Assembly (NCBI RefSeq): GCF_000377505.1
Contig: NZ_KB898206.1
Coordinates: 1-64,000, forward strand
Length of the DNA: 64,000 nt
Direction of reading: 5' to 3'
Source of the DNA: Paenibacillus massiliensis 2301065 = DSM 16942
GTDB lineage: Bacteria; Bacillota; Bacilli; Paenibacillales; Paenibacillaceae
How positions within the stretch are numbered: position 1 is the first letter of the stretch; each line of letters starts with the position of its first letter. Shown here one piece after another: positions 16,262 to 25,317 of the stretch. The notes under the pieces were generated by a model. That model did not search any database. It was not told the DNA's origin and worked only from the letters and a program-made list of their open reading frames with translations. Both the position numbers and the translations under genes were made by a program.

Positions 16262-18292
16262 TTAAGCATTCGTTGGTGGTGTTCCGCCTGAGTTGTTGGA
16301 GTTGCCATCTTCGTCATCAGACTTCTTCAGCAGATCTCCAGAACTTTGCGTTCCTTGATTCTCTTCGTCCTTGCCCTGAATACGGACACGAACATCTCCG
16401 ATGTTATCAATCGTAGGCTCTCCTTGCTCTGAGCCTGGATCGCTACTGGAGGACGGATCAAGGGAACCTGTCTCGATCAGTTGCTTGATCTGATCGAGCT
16501 CCAATGTCTCCTGCTCAAGCAGCGTCTGTGCAATGAGATGGACTTCCTTGGAACGCTCGGTCAAGAGGTTCTTCGCCCGCTCATAAGACTCAGTGATGAA
16601 GCGGTTCATCTCCTGATCAATCTCATAAGCGATCTGATCACTGTAGTTCTGCTCATGACCGATGTCACGGCCCAGGAATACCTGACCCTGTGAGCTTCCG
16701 AACTGCATTGGTCCAAGTCTCTCACTCATACCGTATTCCACGATCATGCTTCTTACAATACCTGTTGCTTGCTGGAAGTCGCTATAAGCGCCTGTTCCGA
16801 TCTCACCGATGAACAGCTCCTCCGCAACACGTCCGCCTAGGAGTCCCGTTACTTTATCGAGGAGCTCTTGCTTCGTAGTCAGCATGCGGTCTTCCTTCGG
16901 CAGCATGATGACATATCCGCCAGCACGCCCACGAGGAATAATTGTTACCTTATGCACCATATCGGCATGCTCCAGGAAGTATCCCAGAATCGTATGACCC
17001 GCTTCATGGTAGGCCACAATGCGTTTCTCACGATCACTAATGACACGACTGCGCTTCTCGGTACCGACAATGACACGGTCAATGGCTTCGTCCACTTCCA
17101 GCATGGAAATGTCCTTGCGGTTACGGCGAGCAGCGAGCAACGCAGCTTCGTTCAGGAGGTTCTCAAGGTCCGCTCCTGTAAATCCTGTCGTACGCTTCGC
17201 AATTACATTCAGCTTGACGTCCTTGGTCAGCGGCTTGTTGCGGGCATGTACCTTCAGTACCGCTTCACGGCCTTTGACGTCTGGACGGTCTACAGTAATC
17301 TGACGGTCAAAACGTCCTGGACGAAGTAAGGCTGGGTCCAGAATATCTGGACGGTTCGTCGCCGCAATGATGATAATGCCTTCATTCGGACCGAATCCAT
17401 CCATTTCGACGAGCAACTGGTTCAGCGTCTGCTCACGCTCGTCATGGCCACCGCCAAGACCCGCGCCACGCTGACGACCAACCGCGTCAATCTCATCAAT
17501 GAAGATGATGCAGGAGGAGTTTTTCTTCGCATTTTCGAACAGGTCCCGAACACGGGATGCACCGACACCGACGAACATTTCAACGAAGTCGGAACCAGAG
17601 ATACTGAAGAACGGTACTCCAGCTTCACCAGCTACTGCTCTCGCCAGCAAAGTCTTACCTGTTCCCGGAGGGCCCACAAGGAGTACCCCTTTAGGAATGC
17701 GAGCGCCCACAGCTGCGAACTTACGAGGGTCCTTGAGGAATTCCACGACTTCGACAAGCTCCTGCTTCTCTTCGTCAGCTCCTGCTACATCCTCAAAGGT
17801 AATGCGTTTCTTCTCTTCGTTATACAGACGGGCTTTGCTCTTGCCAAAGTTCATCACTTTGCCGCCGCCACCCTGGGCCTGATTGAACAAGAAGAAGAAC
17901 AAGATAAACATAATAATCAACGGAACAATGGAGGTCAGGAACGTGAGCCAAATGCTCTGCCCTTCCATCTTCTTCTGCTGATAATCAAATCCATTATTCT
18001 CGCTGTATGCGACAAATTCATTAATCGCTGCATCCGTTGGTGGAATGTACAGTGAGAAGTCTTCCGATTTTGCCTCACTCGGCTTCTGCTTGTAAGTACC
18101 TGTTACTAGAAATGAGAAACCTTCGTACTGAACGGTAACACTCTTGATGTTGTTAGCCTTCAGTTCGCTGCGAATTTCGTTATAACTAGGGAGATCGGCA
18201 GTTTCATTACCTCGAATTACAAATTGAGAAATGCCCACCACGACTAAGAAAAGTATCAAATAAAAACCAGAATTCCGGATGAACCGATTCAT
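16262..18292 (-). CDS. ftsH: ATP-dependent zinc metalloprotease FtsH
   Basis: Membrane-bound AAA+ protease for quality control and, in B. subtilis, sporulation (SpoVM target). Two transmembrane segments (about 9-25 and 114-136) flank an extracytoplasmic domain. Walker A is GPPGTGKT (207-214), Walker B is IIFIDEID (262-269), the second region of homology is ATNRPDILDPALLRPGRFDR, and the zinc site is HEAGH (429-433). The 676-residue length includes an acidic Asn/Ser-rich C-terminal tail after about 610. It follows hpt in conserved order but has its own promoter. Confidence 0.98.
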   Translation of the reverse strand: MNRFIRNSGFYLILFLVVVGISQFVIRGNETADLPSYNEIRSELKANNIKSVTVQYEGFSFLVTGTYKQKPSEAKSEDFSLYIPPTDAAINEFVAYSENNGFDYQQKKMEGQSIWLTFLTSIVPLIIMFILFFFLFNQAQGGGGKVMNFGKSKARLYNEEKKRITFEDVAGADEEKQELVEVVEFLKDPRKFAAVGARIPKGVLLVGPPGTGKTLLARAVAGEAGVPFFSISGSDFVEMFVGVGASRVRDLFENAKKNSSCIIFIDEIDAVGRQRGAGLGGGHDEREQTLNQLLVEMDGFGPNEGIIIIAATNRPDILDPALLRPGRFDRQITVDRPDVKGREAVLKVHARNKPLTKDVKLNVIAKRTTGFTGADLENLLNEAALLAARRNRKDISMLEVDEAIDRVIVGTEKRSRVISDREKRIVAYHEAGHTILGYFLEHADMVHKVTIIPRGRAGGYVIMLPKEDRMLTTKQELLDKVTGLLGGRVAEELFIGEIGTGAYSDFQQATGIVRSMIVEYGMSERLGPMQFGSSQGQVFLGRDIGHEQNYSDQIAYEIDQEMNRFITESYERAKNLLTERSKEVHLIAQTLLEQETLELDQIKQLIETGSLDPSSSSDPGSEQGEPTIDNIGDVRVRIQGKDEENQGTQSSGDLLKKSDDEDGNSNNSGGTPPTNA

Positions 18293-18321
18293 CCCCTACC
18301 TCCTCTCAAAACACTCAAGTT

Positions 18322-18351
18322 ATTTTACCATAGCCTGTAAGATGTTCTCAA
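18322..18351 (-). promoter_or_regulatory. Probable sigma-A promoter of ftsH
   Basis: On the minus strand, TTGAGA (18346-18351) is followed after 18 bp by TAAAAT (18322-18327), about 25 bp before the ftsH ATG and its GGAGG site. A perfect 18-bp palindrome lies just upstream at 18364-18381. Confidence 0.55.
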
Positions 18352-18363
18352 CACACATACTAG

Positions 18364-18381
18364 TACAGTCCTAGGACTGTA
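18364..18381. repeat. Perfect 18-bp palindrome upstream of ftsH
   Basis: TACAGTCCTAGGACTGTA is its own reverse complement and sits about 13 bp upstream of the ftsH -35 element, in the 99-bp gap after hpt. It has no loop or T-run, so it is better explained as an operator for a dimeric regulator than as a terminator. The regulator is unknown. Confidence 0.5.
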
Positions 18382-18391
18382 GTACGGGATG

Positions 18392-18931
18392 TTAGGTGGT
18401 GTAAATCTCTGGCTTCAATACCCCTATGTATGGAAGGTTGCGGTAGTGCTCACCGTAGTCCAGACCATATCCGACCACAAAGGCATCAGGCAGTGTAAAT
18501 CCTGTGAAATCAGCCTCCAGATTGACCGTGCGGCGAGCAGGCTTGTCAAAAAGGGTTACAACCGTAACCGAGCTTGCATTCCGGCTCTTCAGGAGTTCGA
18601 TTAGATGACTGAGCGTCAGGCCACTGTCAATAATATCTTCGACAATCAGCACCTCACGTCCTTCGACGGATTGATCCAGATCCTTAATGATTTTGACTAC
18701 ACCCGACGACTTTGTCGAAGCTCCATAGCTGGATACAGCCATGAAATCAAGCTCAAGAGGGACTGTAATATTCTTAACCAAATCAGCCATGAAGATAAAA
18801 GCACCTTTCAGCACACAGATCACCAGCGGATTCTTTCCCTCATAGCGTTCGCTAAGAATGCCGCCTAGTTCCTTGATTTTTGCCTGAATTTCTTCCTCGC
18901 TGATCAACACTTCCTGAATATCGTTATACAA
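18392..18931 (-). CDS. hpt: Hypoxanthine phosphoribosyltransferase
   Basis: Purine salvage: converts hypoxanthine (and usually guanine) plus PRPP to the nucleotide. The PRPP-binding loop is VLIVEDIIDSGLTLSHL, the flexible-loop region is MAVSSYGAST, and the base-specificity segment is FVVGYGLDYGEHYRNLPYIG. The length is 179 residues, as usual. The conserved tilS-hpt-ftsH order supports the call. The gap to tilS is 55 bp with no terminator, so the two are probably cotranscribed. Confidence 0.97.
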   Translation of the reverse strand: MYNDIQEVLISEEEIQAKIKELGGILSERYEGKNPLVICVLKGAFIFMADLVKNITVPLELDFMAVSSYGASTKSSGVVKIIKDLDQSVEGREVLIVEDIIDSGLTLSHLIELLKSRNASSVTVVTLFDKPARRTVNLEADFTGFTLPDAFVVGYGLDYGEHYRNLPYIGVLKPEIYTT

Positions 18932-18986
18932 CTGAGTGAACCTCCTAAATATATACTATGAACGCAGCAACCGGGCGATTACCGAT

Positions 18987-20438
18987 TCACTTTCCGCTCT
19001 TGCGGGCGCTCCCTGTACGCCATGACATATATATAACCGAAGATGTGCTTTCTTGCACCGGGGCATGAATCGAGCGCCGGATACCTGGAAGCCACACAAT
19101 TGTACCCGAACCGTCGCATACCACAGGAATGGAGGACCTTACGGAAGGAGGAATTTTGGCATCTATAAAAATATCTTTAACCTTTTTTCTTCCTTTTAAC
19201 CCCATAACCTGTATGGAATCTCCCGGTCTTCGTGTACGAATCGTCAACGGAAATATGAGCTGCTCCGCATCAAACACAGCATCATCGGCATTAAAAGGTA
19301 CTTGTATACCCTTCTCCTGCTCGCGCAAAAACCATGATAAACTGCTCTTCTGCGGTAATTCCAGGGTTCCCTCAGCTTGATTGAGCTGAATCTTGTAATT
19401 ATATTCGGTACAGGAGCTTAATGGTTCGCTGTAAAAGCTGGCTGTATCGTATTCCCGGATACATACTGCCATACCTCCCAAATCCAGACTCCATGTCGTA
19501 GGCTTATCTTGAATAAAGCCCCGCCGCACGGCTTCAACTTTGTGAAAATCTGCATTTTCATGATCTGAAGGCAGGTAGTTTAATATTAATTTAATCACTC
19601 TCCGTTGTAAAGCGAGGGTTAAGCGCCGAAAGGCCGGAAGATCAATGGTCATTTTGTCTGGCTCCCGCCTCACCAGGTCCGAGAATACACGTTCAGCCTC
19701 TTCCCCCATATGGTCGTCCTCAGCACGCAGTACCTCTGCAAGCCGATTCAGAGACTCTGTCAGTTGAATATTATATTGCCCCAAATAAGGAAGTACATCC
19801 ATACGGATTGCATTTCGTCTGTATTTGTTATGCTCATTGCTGCTGTCCACTACATACGGGATATGCTTCTGCTCACAGGCACTGACCAATTCCGTCTTGT
19901 ACATACGAAGCAGTGGACGAATCAGTTGCACATTCTTCTCCATGCGCACAGGACGCATTCCAGCAAGCCCTGTCGTACCACTCCCTCGTAGTAGATGCAG
20001 CATCACGGTCTCAGCCTGATCGTCGCCGTGATGAGCCAGCGCAATGCTTTTGGCCCCGTACTGCATGGCAGTCTCATGGAGGAAACGATATCGTAGCACA
20101 CGCGCTGCCTCCTGTGGTCCCTTGCCTGAGCTCTTCATGTAAGCCGGCACCTCCAGCCTAGACATGACGAAAGGGATATTCAGCTGATTCGCAAGCTTGC
20201 GCACAACTTCAGCCTCTTCATCTGACTCCTCTGGCCGGAAGCCATGATGAGCATGTGCACAGATGAGACGCAGTGGCGTATGCAGCCTTGAGACCTCTTC
20301 CAATGCATGCAAAAGAGCCACAGAATCCGGTCCCCCGGACACTGCGACTACTATACTGTCTCCAGGTGCCCACATAGCATGCTCAGCCGAGGACCTAAGC
20401 ACATGCGCCACAATGCTATCCCACATTCGTCCTTCCAT
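18987..20438 (-). CDS. tilS: tRNA(Ile)-lysidine synthase
   Basis: ATP-dependent enzyme that converts the wobble C of the tRNA-Ile CAU anticodon to lysidine, essential for reading AUA. The N-terminal PP-loop is IVVAVSGGPDSVALLHAL, followed by AHAHHGFRPEESDEEAE, ALAHHGDDQAETVMLHLLRG and the GMRPVR region. The C-terminal half (about 370-460) has TilS-C features, including TIRTRRPGDSIQVMGLKGRK and KDIFIDAKIPPSVRSSIPVV. The length of 483 residues is normal. Confidence 0.97.
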   Translation of the reverse strand: MEGRMWDSIVAHVLRSSAEHAMWAPGDSIVVAVSGGPDSVALLHALEEVSRLHTPLRLICAHAHHGFRPEESDEEAEVVRKLANQLNIPFVMSRLEVPAYMKSSGKGPQEAARVLRYRFLHETAMQYGAKSIALAHHGDDQAETVMLHLLRGSGTTGLAGMRPVRMEKNVQLIRPLLRMYKTELVSACEQKHIPYVVDSSNEHNKYRRNAIRMDVLPYLGQYNIQLTESLNRLAEVLRAEDDHMGEEAERVFSDLVRREPDKMTIDLPAFRRLTLALQRRVIKLILNYLPSDHENADFHKVEAVRRGFIQDKPTTWSLDLGGMAVCIREYDTASFYSEPLSSCTEYNYKIQLNQAEGTLELPQKSSLSWFLREQEKGIQVPFNADDAVFDAEQLIFPLTIRTRRPGDSIQVMGLKGRKKVKDIFIDAKIPPSVRSSIPVVCDGSGTIVWLPGIRRSIHAPVQESTSSVIYMSWRTGSARKSGK

Positions 20439-20582
20439 AGATCGTCACTCTTTTCTATACCTGATCTAACATCAACCAGAAATACGTTGGAATTCGTTAT
20501 GTATACTCCCGCTGGCTGCCTTCATTTCTGACATGACAACAGACGTTACGCTATGCTGTCAATTTCCGATTGTCCACTCTTA

Positions 20583-21521
20583 CTAGCGCAACGCCAGCCA
20601 GATCGCTCCTGCCAGCAGGGAAAGTGATACCGTAAATGCATAGCCCAGCCACCGTGCCTTATATCTCTTCCTGGTCCCGGGGCTCTTGGCGTGAGCAGCC
20701 GCCAGCTGCGACCAGGTTCTCGCCGCCTGTCGAGTGTCCTGGTGCTCACCACGTACTGCAGATATGAGCCACGCTGCATAGGGTCTCAGCACCTGGCTAT
20801 GCGCAACAATGGAGGTGAGATCAGATATGCTCCTTAACTGTGGCAGCTTGCCTGCCGCTACCTTAAGAGCATCCGCCTCCATAATATGAATGCCCAGCAG
20901 AGCGAATGAGAACAAATCATATTGCGGGTCAGCATTGCGCCCTCCTGCGTTCCAGAAGCCTCGATCATACCACTCGGTAAATTGTTTCACACTGCGGCCT
21001 GCACGAGTAACGCCTCCATAATCAATGAGCTCTGCTTGTCCATATGGACTCACCAGAATATTCTGAGGCTTCAGATCACCAAAGATCCATCCCTCATTAT
21101 GAAGTTCGGCCAATTGCTTCAAGACACCAGCCGCTGCCACCCCATACCATGTAACCCCTCGCTGGGCCACAAAACGATGAAGCGGCTCGCCCTTTACATA
21201 TTTCATCACATAAAAGGGAACATCACCGTTCATCCTTGGATAATCATCTACTTCAAATAAATAGGAAGGAACGCCGTTCGAATGCAGTGCTCCGCCCTCC
21301 GACTGGAGCGTGGTTAGCACATTGATCTCGGACTGGATATCCAGGGGATCCCTCCCGAGCTTCAGAGCATAGTACCGATTCCCCCCGGCTTCCTTCACCA
21401 AATACACAGTTCCATTGGCTCCACGTCCCAGCATGCGCTGGACGACATAGCTGCTTCGCTTCCACCTGCCTGTGATGGTAGTCCCCGGCGCAAGACCGGG
21501 ATCAGACGACGTAGTCACCAA
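20583..21521 (-). CDS. yabT: Membrane-anchored Hanks-type Ser/Thr kinase (YabT-like)
   Basis: Eukaryote-like kinase with one C-terminal transmembrane helix (about 290-311) and no PASTA repeats, the layout of B. subtilis YabT, which acts in the prespore and is stimulated by DNA. Kinase elements: MLGRGANGTVYLVKE (glycine loop), YALKLGRD (ATP-binding Lys), GWIFGDLKPQNILVS (catalytic loop) and AELIDYGGVTR (metal-binding Asp). The catalytic loop has FGD instead of HRD, so it is a non-RD kinase, and DFG is replaced by DYG. It overlaps yabS by 20 bp, so the two are translated in a coupled manner. Confidence 0.9.
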   Translation of the reverse strand: MVTTSSDPGLAPGTTITGRWKRSSYVVQRMLGRGANGTVYLVKEAGGNRYYALKLGRDPLDIQSEINVLTTLQSEGGALHSNGVPSYLFEVDDYPRMNGDVPFYVMKYVKGEPLHRFVAQRGVTWYGVAAAGVLKQLAELHNEGWIFGDLKPQNILVSPYGQAELIDYGGVTRAGRSVKQFTEWYDRGFWNAGGRNADPQYDLFSFALLGIHIMEADALKVAAGKLPQLRSISDLTSIVAHSQVLRPYAAWLISAVRGEHQDTRQAARTWSQLAAAHAKSPGTRKRYKARWLGYAFTVSLSLLAGAIWLALR

Positions 21522-22260
21522 GCATCCCTTCTCCTTTGCCGTAAGTTTCTTCCAAATGCTGTTGTCCCTCTAGTGTATCATATCGGAAATAATCAATCAC
21601 TTCTAAAATGGCCGGTCCGGTCGGTGTCGCCCCCTTCATCTGCAGCTTGCCAAATATCGTCTTGAGAGCGGCGGGGTCTGAGGTCCAATCCACGGTTCGG
21701 ACTACATCCTGCCCCGATCGCTGTCCAGGAAAATGAAATACGGAAATTCGGCTACTTCCCATTCTAGCCTGCAGGCTCAAATTCAGATCACGAATCGCCT
21801 CCTCCACCGCTGCCAGCTTCGGCTTCATACTCGCGCTGGCATCAATCAGCAAAGCCACCTCCAGATTGCTCGTCTCGGTCAGCTGATCCACCACCTCTAC
21901 TACTTTGGCACGCTCTGGTGGTGGCAGCTCTTCTATACTGCCAGGTCCATTTTCACCGAGAATATGTCTAAGCTCTTTATTCACAGCATGCTGAATGGTC
22001 TGAACCACCGTCTTGCGAGTCATCATCTGGATTGTCTGCGCAAGCTGCCTGGTGCCCACAATTCGACTGAACCCACCTCCTGCCTTGGCAATCTCCTCAA
22101 TCTCTACACTTCCCAGCTCACCAATAGTTCCATAGTCAATGACTCCTGCAACGTTGACCGTAATTCCTTGCTGTAGTGCATGAGCCGCTGCCATAACTGG
22201 ACTTGCTCCTACGTTGGAGCATCCGTCTGTAATCAACAAAATTTGTCTCATACGCTTCAC
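21502..22260 (-). CDS. yabS: VWA-domain protein YabS
   Basis: Cytosolic protein of unknown function from the spoIIE-yabS-yabT cluster. It contains two pieces that look like von Willebrand A folds. The N-terminal piece starts directly at the strand normally in mid-domain (ILLITDGCSNVGASPVMAAA, then EIEEIAKAGGGFSRIV). The second piece begins with a MIDAS-type DxSxS (LLIDASASMKPKL, about residue 140) and ends before a full fold. B. subtilis YabS has the same order. It probably works with the YabT-type kinase it overlaps. Confidence 0.88.
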   Translation of the reverse strand: MKRMRQILLITDGCSNVGASPVMAAAHALQQGITVNVAGVIDYGTIGELGSVEIEEIAKAGGGFSRIVGTRQLAQTIQMMTRKTVVQTIQHAVNKELRHILGENGPGSIEELPPPERAKVVEVVDQLTETSNLEVALLIDASASMKPKLAAVEEAIRDLNLSLQARMGSSRISVFHFPGQRSGQDVVRTVDWTSDPAALKTIFGKLQMKGATPTGPAILEVIDYFRYDTLEGQQHLEETYGKGEGMLGDYVV

Positions 22261-22427
22261 CTCCGCTATGATCTAGCATGAATCTATCTATCATCTAGCA
22301 TTCCCGAATGATCGATAGTTCAAACTTGGTAGCTTAGTGAAGTTTCGTGTAGGCTTCATGACGAAGCCAAGGACTGGCATGAGGACGCAAAGGTAGTACA
22401 GAACGCGCAAGCTCTTCTAGTGCCACT

Positions 22428-24935
22428 CTAGCTCACCGTGCGTGGTCGCTCCATTCGGCTCAGACCAGGCATATGCAGGGTTGCCCATTCCGGTCGGTAA
22501 TGATCTACTTGACTGACGACGACCGTCATATCATCTATGATCTGATTTTGTTGATAGCGAATAACCCTCTCTAATAGCAGGTCTGCCATACGCTGCGGAT
22601 CATCGTCCTCCAGCTCCATAATGAGCCGTTTCATCCACAGCTCTTTATTGACCGCATAGCCTGGAGCATCGTAGATCCCATCGGTCATCATAATCAGAGT
22701 ATCTCCTGCCTGGAGTTGAACCGAGATGAGATCGACCTCAATATCCTGAATAATCCCGATCGGCAGATTGCTAGCCGAAATAGGGATGACCTCATTGCCC
22801 CTCTTGATAAAGCTCGGCGTAGAGCCAATCTTCATAAAGGTGGTCTTGGCGGTATACTGATCGATCAATGCCATATCGACGGTTGCATACATTTCCTCAG
22901 GAGATCGCAGCAGCAGGACGGAATTGACCGACTTGATCGCAAGACGCTCGTCCATTCCTGATTGCAGCAATTGCTCCAGTATATTTAAGGCTGCGCTGCT
23001 CTCCTGTCTGGCTCGCTCACCATTCCCCATTCCATCACTAAGTGACACCGCATACGTGCCATTCCCTAGCTCAGAAGCATTGAAGCTGTCCCCGGACAGA
23101 ATATCCCCTCCCTTGGCCGCAGAAGCAATGCCCGTAGTAATCTCGAACGTCTTGGCCGAGCCAAAGGTTACCGTAGCCAGCCCCTGCCTGGCGTCGGTCA
23201 TGGATTCCCCCAGCACAGCTATATGCTCATCCAGAATATCGGACAGCAACGGTGCGATCATCTTCCTACATTCATCAAAGCCCTGTGTATAGGCATGAAC
23301 AATCTCAATCTCAACCTGCCCCGCATCCAGATTAATAATCTCAATACTGCAAATGGAGAGTCCCAGCTTGTCCAGCGCATCCCGTATTTGCTCCTCCTGG
23401 CGGTACATGGCCTGTGTCTCCCGCTGAATCTCGCGTGCCAGATCATCCATCACCTGCGATACGCCTGACAGTTGCTCCGCCACGAGCTGACGACTATCGA
23501 ATACCTGGCGCTTCCACTGCATATTATGCTGATATAGACCGTATTGCTGCTTCATCACCTGCAGCACAGCTTCTGTCTTGGCGCAGCTTCGGCTCCACTT
23601 GGCAGGCATATCTGCAGGTTGTATATCCGGTTGATCCTCAATGGTACCCATCATCTCTGTCATGAATTGATAGGTCTGCATGAACTTTCGGTCCCAGCAC
23701 TGCTCCCGCTTGAAGCAGGAGGCACAGGTGCTGTCGGCTACAGCGCTCATGAAGTGCTCCATCTCATCCTCTCGCTGGGTTTGATCTGCCGCGGTAATCT
23801 GATGGAAGCTCCGTGCCAGCTGGCGGAACACCTCGGAGAAGCGACTGACGCGCTCCGCCGTCAGATCGCGGATTCGCTTGGCATATTCATGCTGCGAGCG
23901 GGCGTGATCCTGGGTACCGGGGACATATTTAGCGATGGCAGAGAATAGACTCTTTGGCGTCAGGAGGAAGCATAGGATGGCAATACCACTCTCCCATGTT
24001 GATGTAATGACATCACTAGTGCCGTCCAGGTAGACAGTCAATATAGAGGAGCCAAGTAAGAGTCCGACCGCCACCCCAATCTTGCGACCTTCACGGAGCA
24101 TCCCTGCAAGCAGCCCCGATAATGCCAGTAGACTCATCTGGACGATCGCTGATATGTTGGCCAGACTCAGGATCAGACCCATTATGACCCCGACAGACGC
24201 TCCCAAGGGCGCTCCACCAACCAAGGCAAATACTAATATAAGATATCTGGACAGCACATGGTCCAGGGATACGGAGTATACGCTCCAGCCGACGGCTCCC
24301 GTCATGACGGAAGCTAGCAGAATAATCAGGCATAGAATCTCTTCATTCTTCAGCTGTGCAACCTTCTTGCGATAGGTGAAGAGTGGAATCGCCTGAATGA
24401 ACACCAATGTCAGCATGAAGCTGAGGATGGCGTCCGTCGTCATCATCATGAAGGCATACCATGACATGGACGGACCGATAACGACGTGGAACAGATTCAC
24501 CATGAAGACAGATACGAAGACCATGATCGGAATATAGGACAGATCCGGCTTGCCGTAAGCGCTGATCCCTTTATTGAGGAGGAAGAAGATAAGCAGCTGG
24601 AGCGCCACTACCCACACGGCTGGATAAGGAGCGAACAGACTACCAAGTAGCAGAGACATGCCCACTGGTATCATCAAGTCACGCCGCATAAAGAGAATAA
24701 CCCCGAAGTAAGCTGCTGCAAAAGGGGATAGCTCATCCAGAATTGTAGCCCTTCCGAGCAAGAAGCCCATAGCCGAGAGTAAGAGTGTCCATTTCTGCGC
24801 ATCCAGTGCCTGTATGATCTTGAAGGAGTAGAGCCAATCTACCAAGCGGCTGGTTAGTTCAGTTCCGCTTTTTTTATTTTTGGCTTTGCTTGTTCTCAAT
24901 CCTGGAAATTGAAGCACATTCCACTTGTTCATCAT
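22428..24935 (-). CDS. spoIIE: Stage II sporulation protein E (PP2C phosphatase)
   Basis: Dephosphorylates SpoIIAA and so activates sigma-F in the forespore; also joins the polar septum with FtsZ. The N-terminal third has about ten transmembrane segments (to about residue 330), followed by a central regulatory domain with a Cys-containing stretch (CASCFKREQCWD). The C-terminal PP2C-type phosphatase has SLSDGMGNGERARQESSAAL and LIMMTDGIYDAPG. The start at 24935 (tandem ATG) is preferred because GGGGTG lies at a suitable distance; an ATG five codons earlier has no ribosome-binding site. It is preceded by an unusual wide-spacer promoter. Confidence 0.96.
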   Translation of the reverse strand: MMNKWNVLQFPGLRTSKAKNKKSGTELTSRLVDWLYSFKIIQALDAQKWTLLLSAMGFLLGRATILDELSPFAAAYFGVILFMRRDLMIPVGMSLLLGSLFAPYPAVWVVALQLLIFFLLNKGISAYGKPDLSYIPIMVFVSVFMVNLFHVVIGPSMSWYAFMMMTTDAILSFMLTLVFIQAIPLFTYRKKVAQLKNEEILCLIILLASVMTGAVGWSVYSVSLDHVLSRYLILVFALVGGAPLGASVGVIMGLILSLANISAIVQMSLLALSGLLAGMLREGRKIGVAVGLLLGSSILTVYLDGTSDVITSTWESGIAILCFLLTPKSLFSAIAKYVPGTQDHARSQHEYAKRIRDLTAERVSRFSEVFRQLARSFHQITAADQTQREDEMEHFMSAVADSTCASCFKREQCWDRKFMQTYQFMTEMMGTIEDQPDIQPADMPAKWSRSCAKTEAVLQVMKQQYGLYQHNMQWKRQVFDSRQLVAEQLSGVSQVMDDLAREIQRETQAMYRQEEQIRDALDKLGLSICSIEIINLDAGQVEIEIVHAYTQGFDECRKMIAPLLSDILDEHIAVLGESMTDARQGLATVTFGSAKTFEITTGIASAAKGGDILSGDSFNASELGNGTYAVSLSDGMGNGERARQESSAALNILEQLLQSGMDERLAIKSVNSVLLLRSPEEMYATVDMALIDQYTAKTTFMKIGSTPSFIKRGNEVIPISASNLPIGIIQDIEVDLISVQLQAGDTLIMMTDGIYDAPGYAVNKELWMKRLIMELEDDDPQRMADLLLERVIRYQQNQIIDDMTVVVSQVDHYRPEWATLHMPGLSRMERPRTVS

Positions 24936-24970
24936 TTTCAGGCACCCCATTCAACAATTTGATGGTTCCT

Positions 24971-25004
24971 ATCTTAACCGGGACAAGCTGTGAAAGTTTG
25001 TCAG
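24971..25004 (-). promoter_or_regulatory. Probable Spo0A-dependent spoIIE promoter, 22-bp spacer
   Basis: On the minus strand, CTGACA (24999-25004) and TAAGAT (24971-24976) are separated by 22 bp, about 30 bp before spoIIE. B. subtilis spoIIE and spoIIG promoters also have abnormally long spacers and are activated by Spo0A with sigma-A. A 6-of-7 match to the 0A box (TGTCGGA, 25031-25037) lies upstream. Confidence 0.5.
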
Positions 25005-25232
25005 AAACTCTCCATGATGCCAAAGAAATTTCCGACAAAAAAAAGACGCATGCGAAACAAGGAGAAAAGCCCGCTGATCCCCTACGCTTGCGTTCTCTTC
25101 CTTCCCCTGCCGATCATGATAAAGCAAGTGAATGGCGCTTTCTGCGGCGTCGGCACAGGCGAGTCGACTGGATTTTGCCCAGACTTATCTGGATTACCGT
25201 TGTATGATGTCGGACATTTCTATAGACACGAC

Positions 25233-25267
25233 AAAAAAACCGCAGTAGCCGATGGGCTCTGCGGTTC
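25233..25267 (-). terminator. Terminator of the S1-domain gene
   Basis: The minus strand has an AACCGCAG...CTGCGGTT stem followed by seven T, about 50 bp after the stop of the S1-domain gene. Confidence 0.9.
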
Positions 25268-25317
25268 TTCTATATTGATCGGTTTGTGTGCTGTGATGAA
25301 CGCCATACTTAACGCGG

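Larger units (their letters stand above)
24936..25317. other. Intergenic region spoIIE to S1-domain gene
   Basis: About 380 bp. It contains the spoIIE promoter region near spoIIE and the terminator of the S1-domain gene at 25233-25267. The tRNA genes that precede spoIIE in B. subtilis are not present. Open frames here on the plus strand look non-coding. Confidence 0.6.

Noticed and set aside
22360..22382. A GGCTTC/GAAGCC hairpin between yabS and spoIIE
   Set aside because: Six-base-pair stem without a T-run; too weak to call a terminator.
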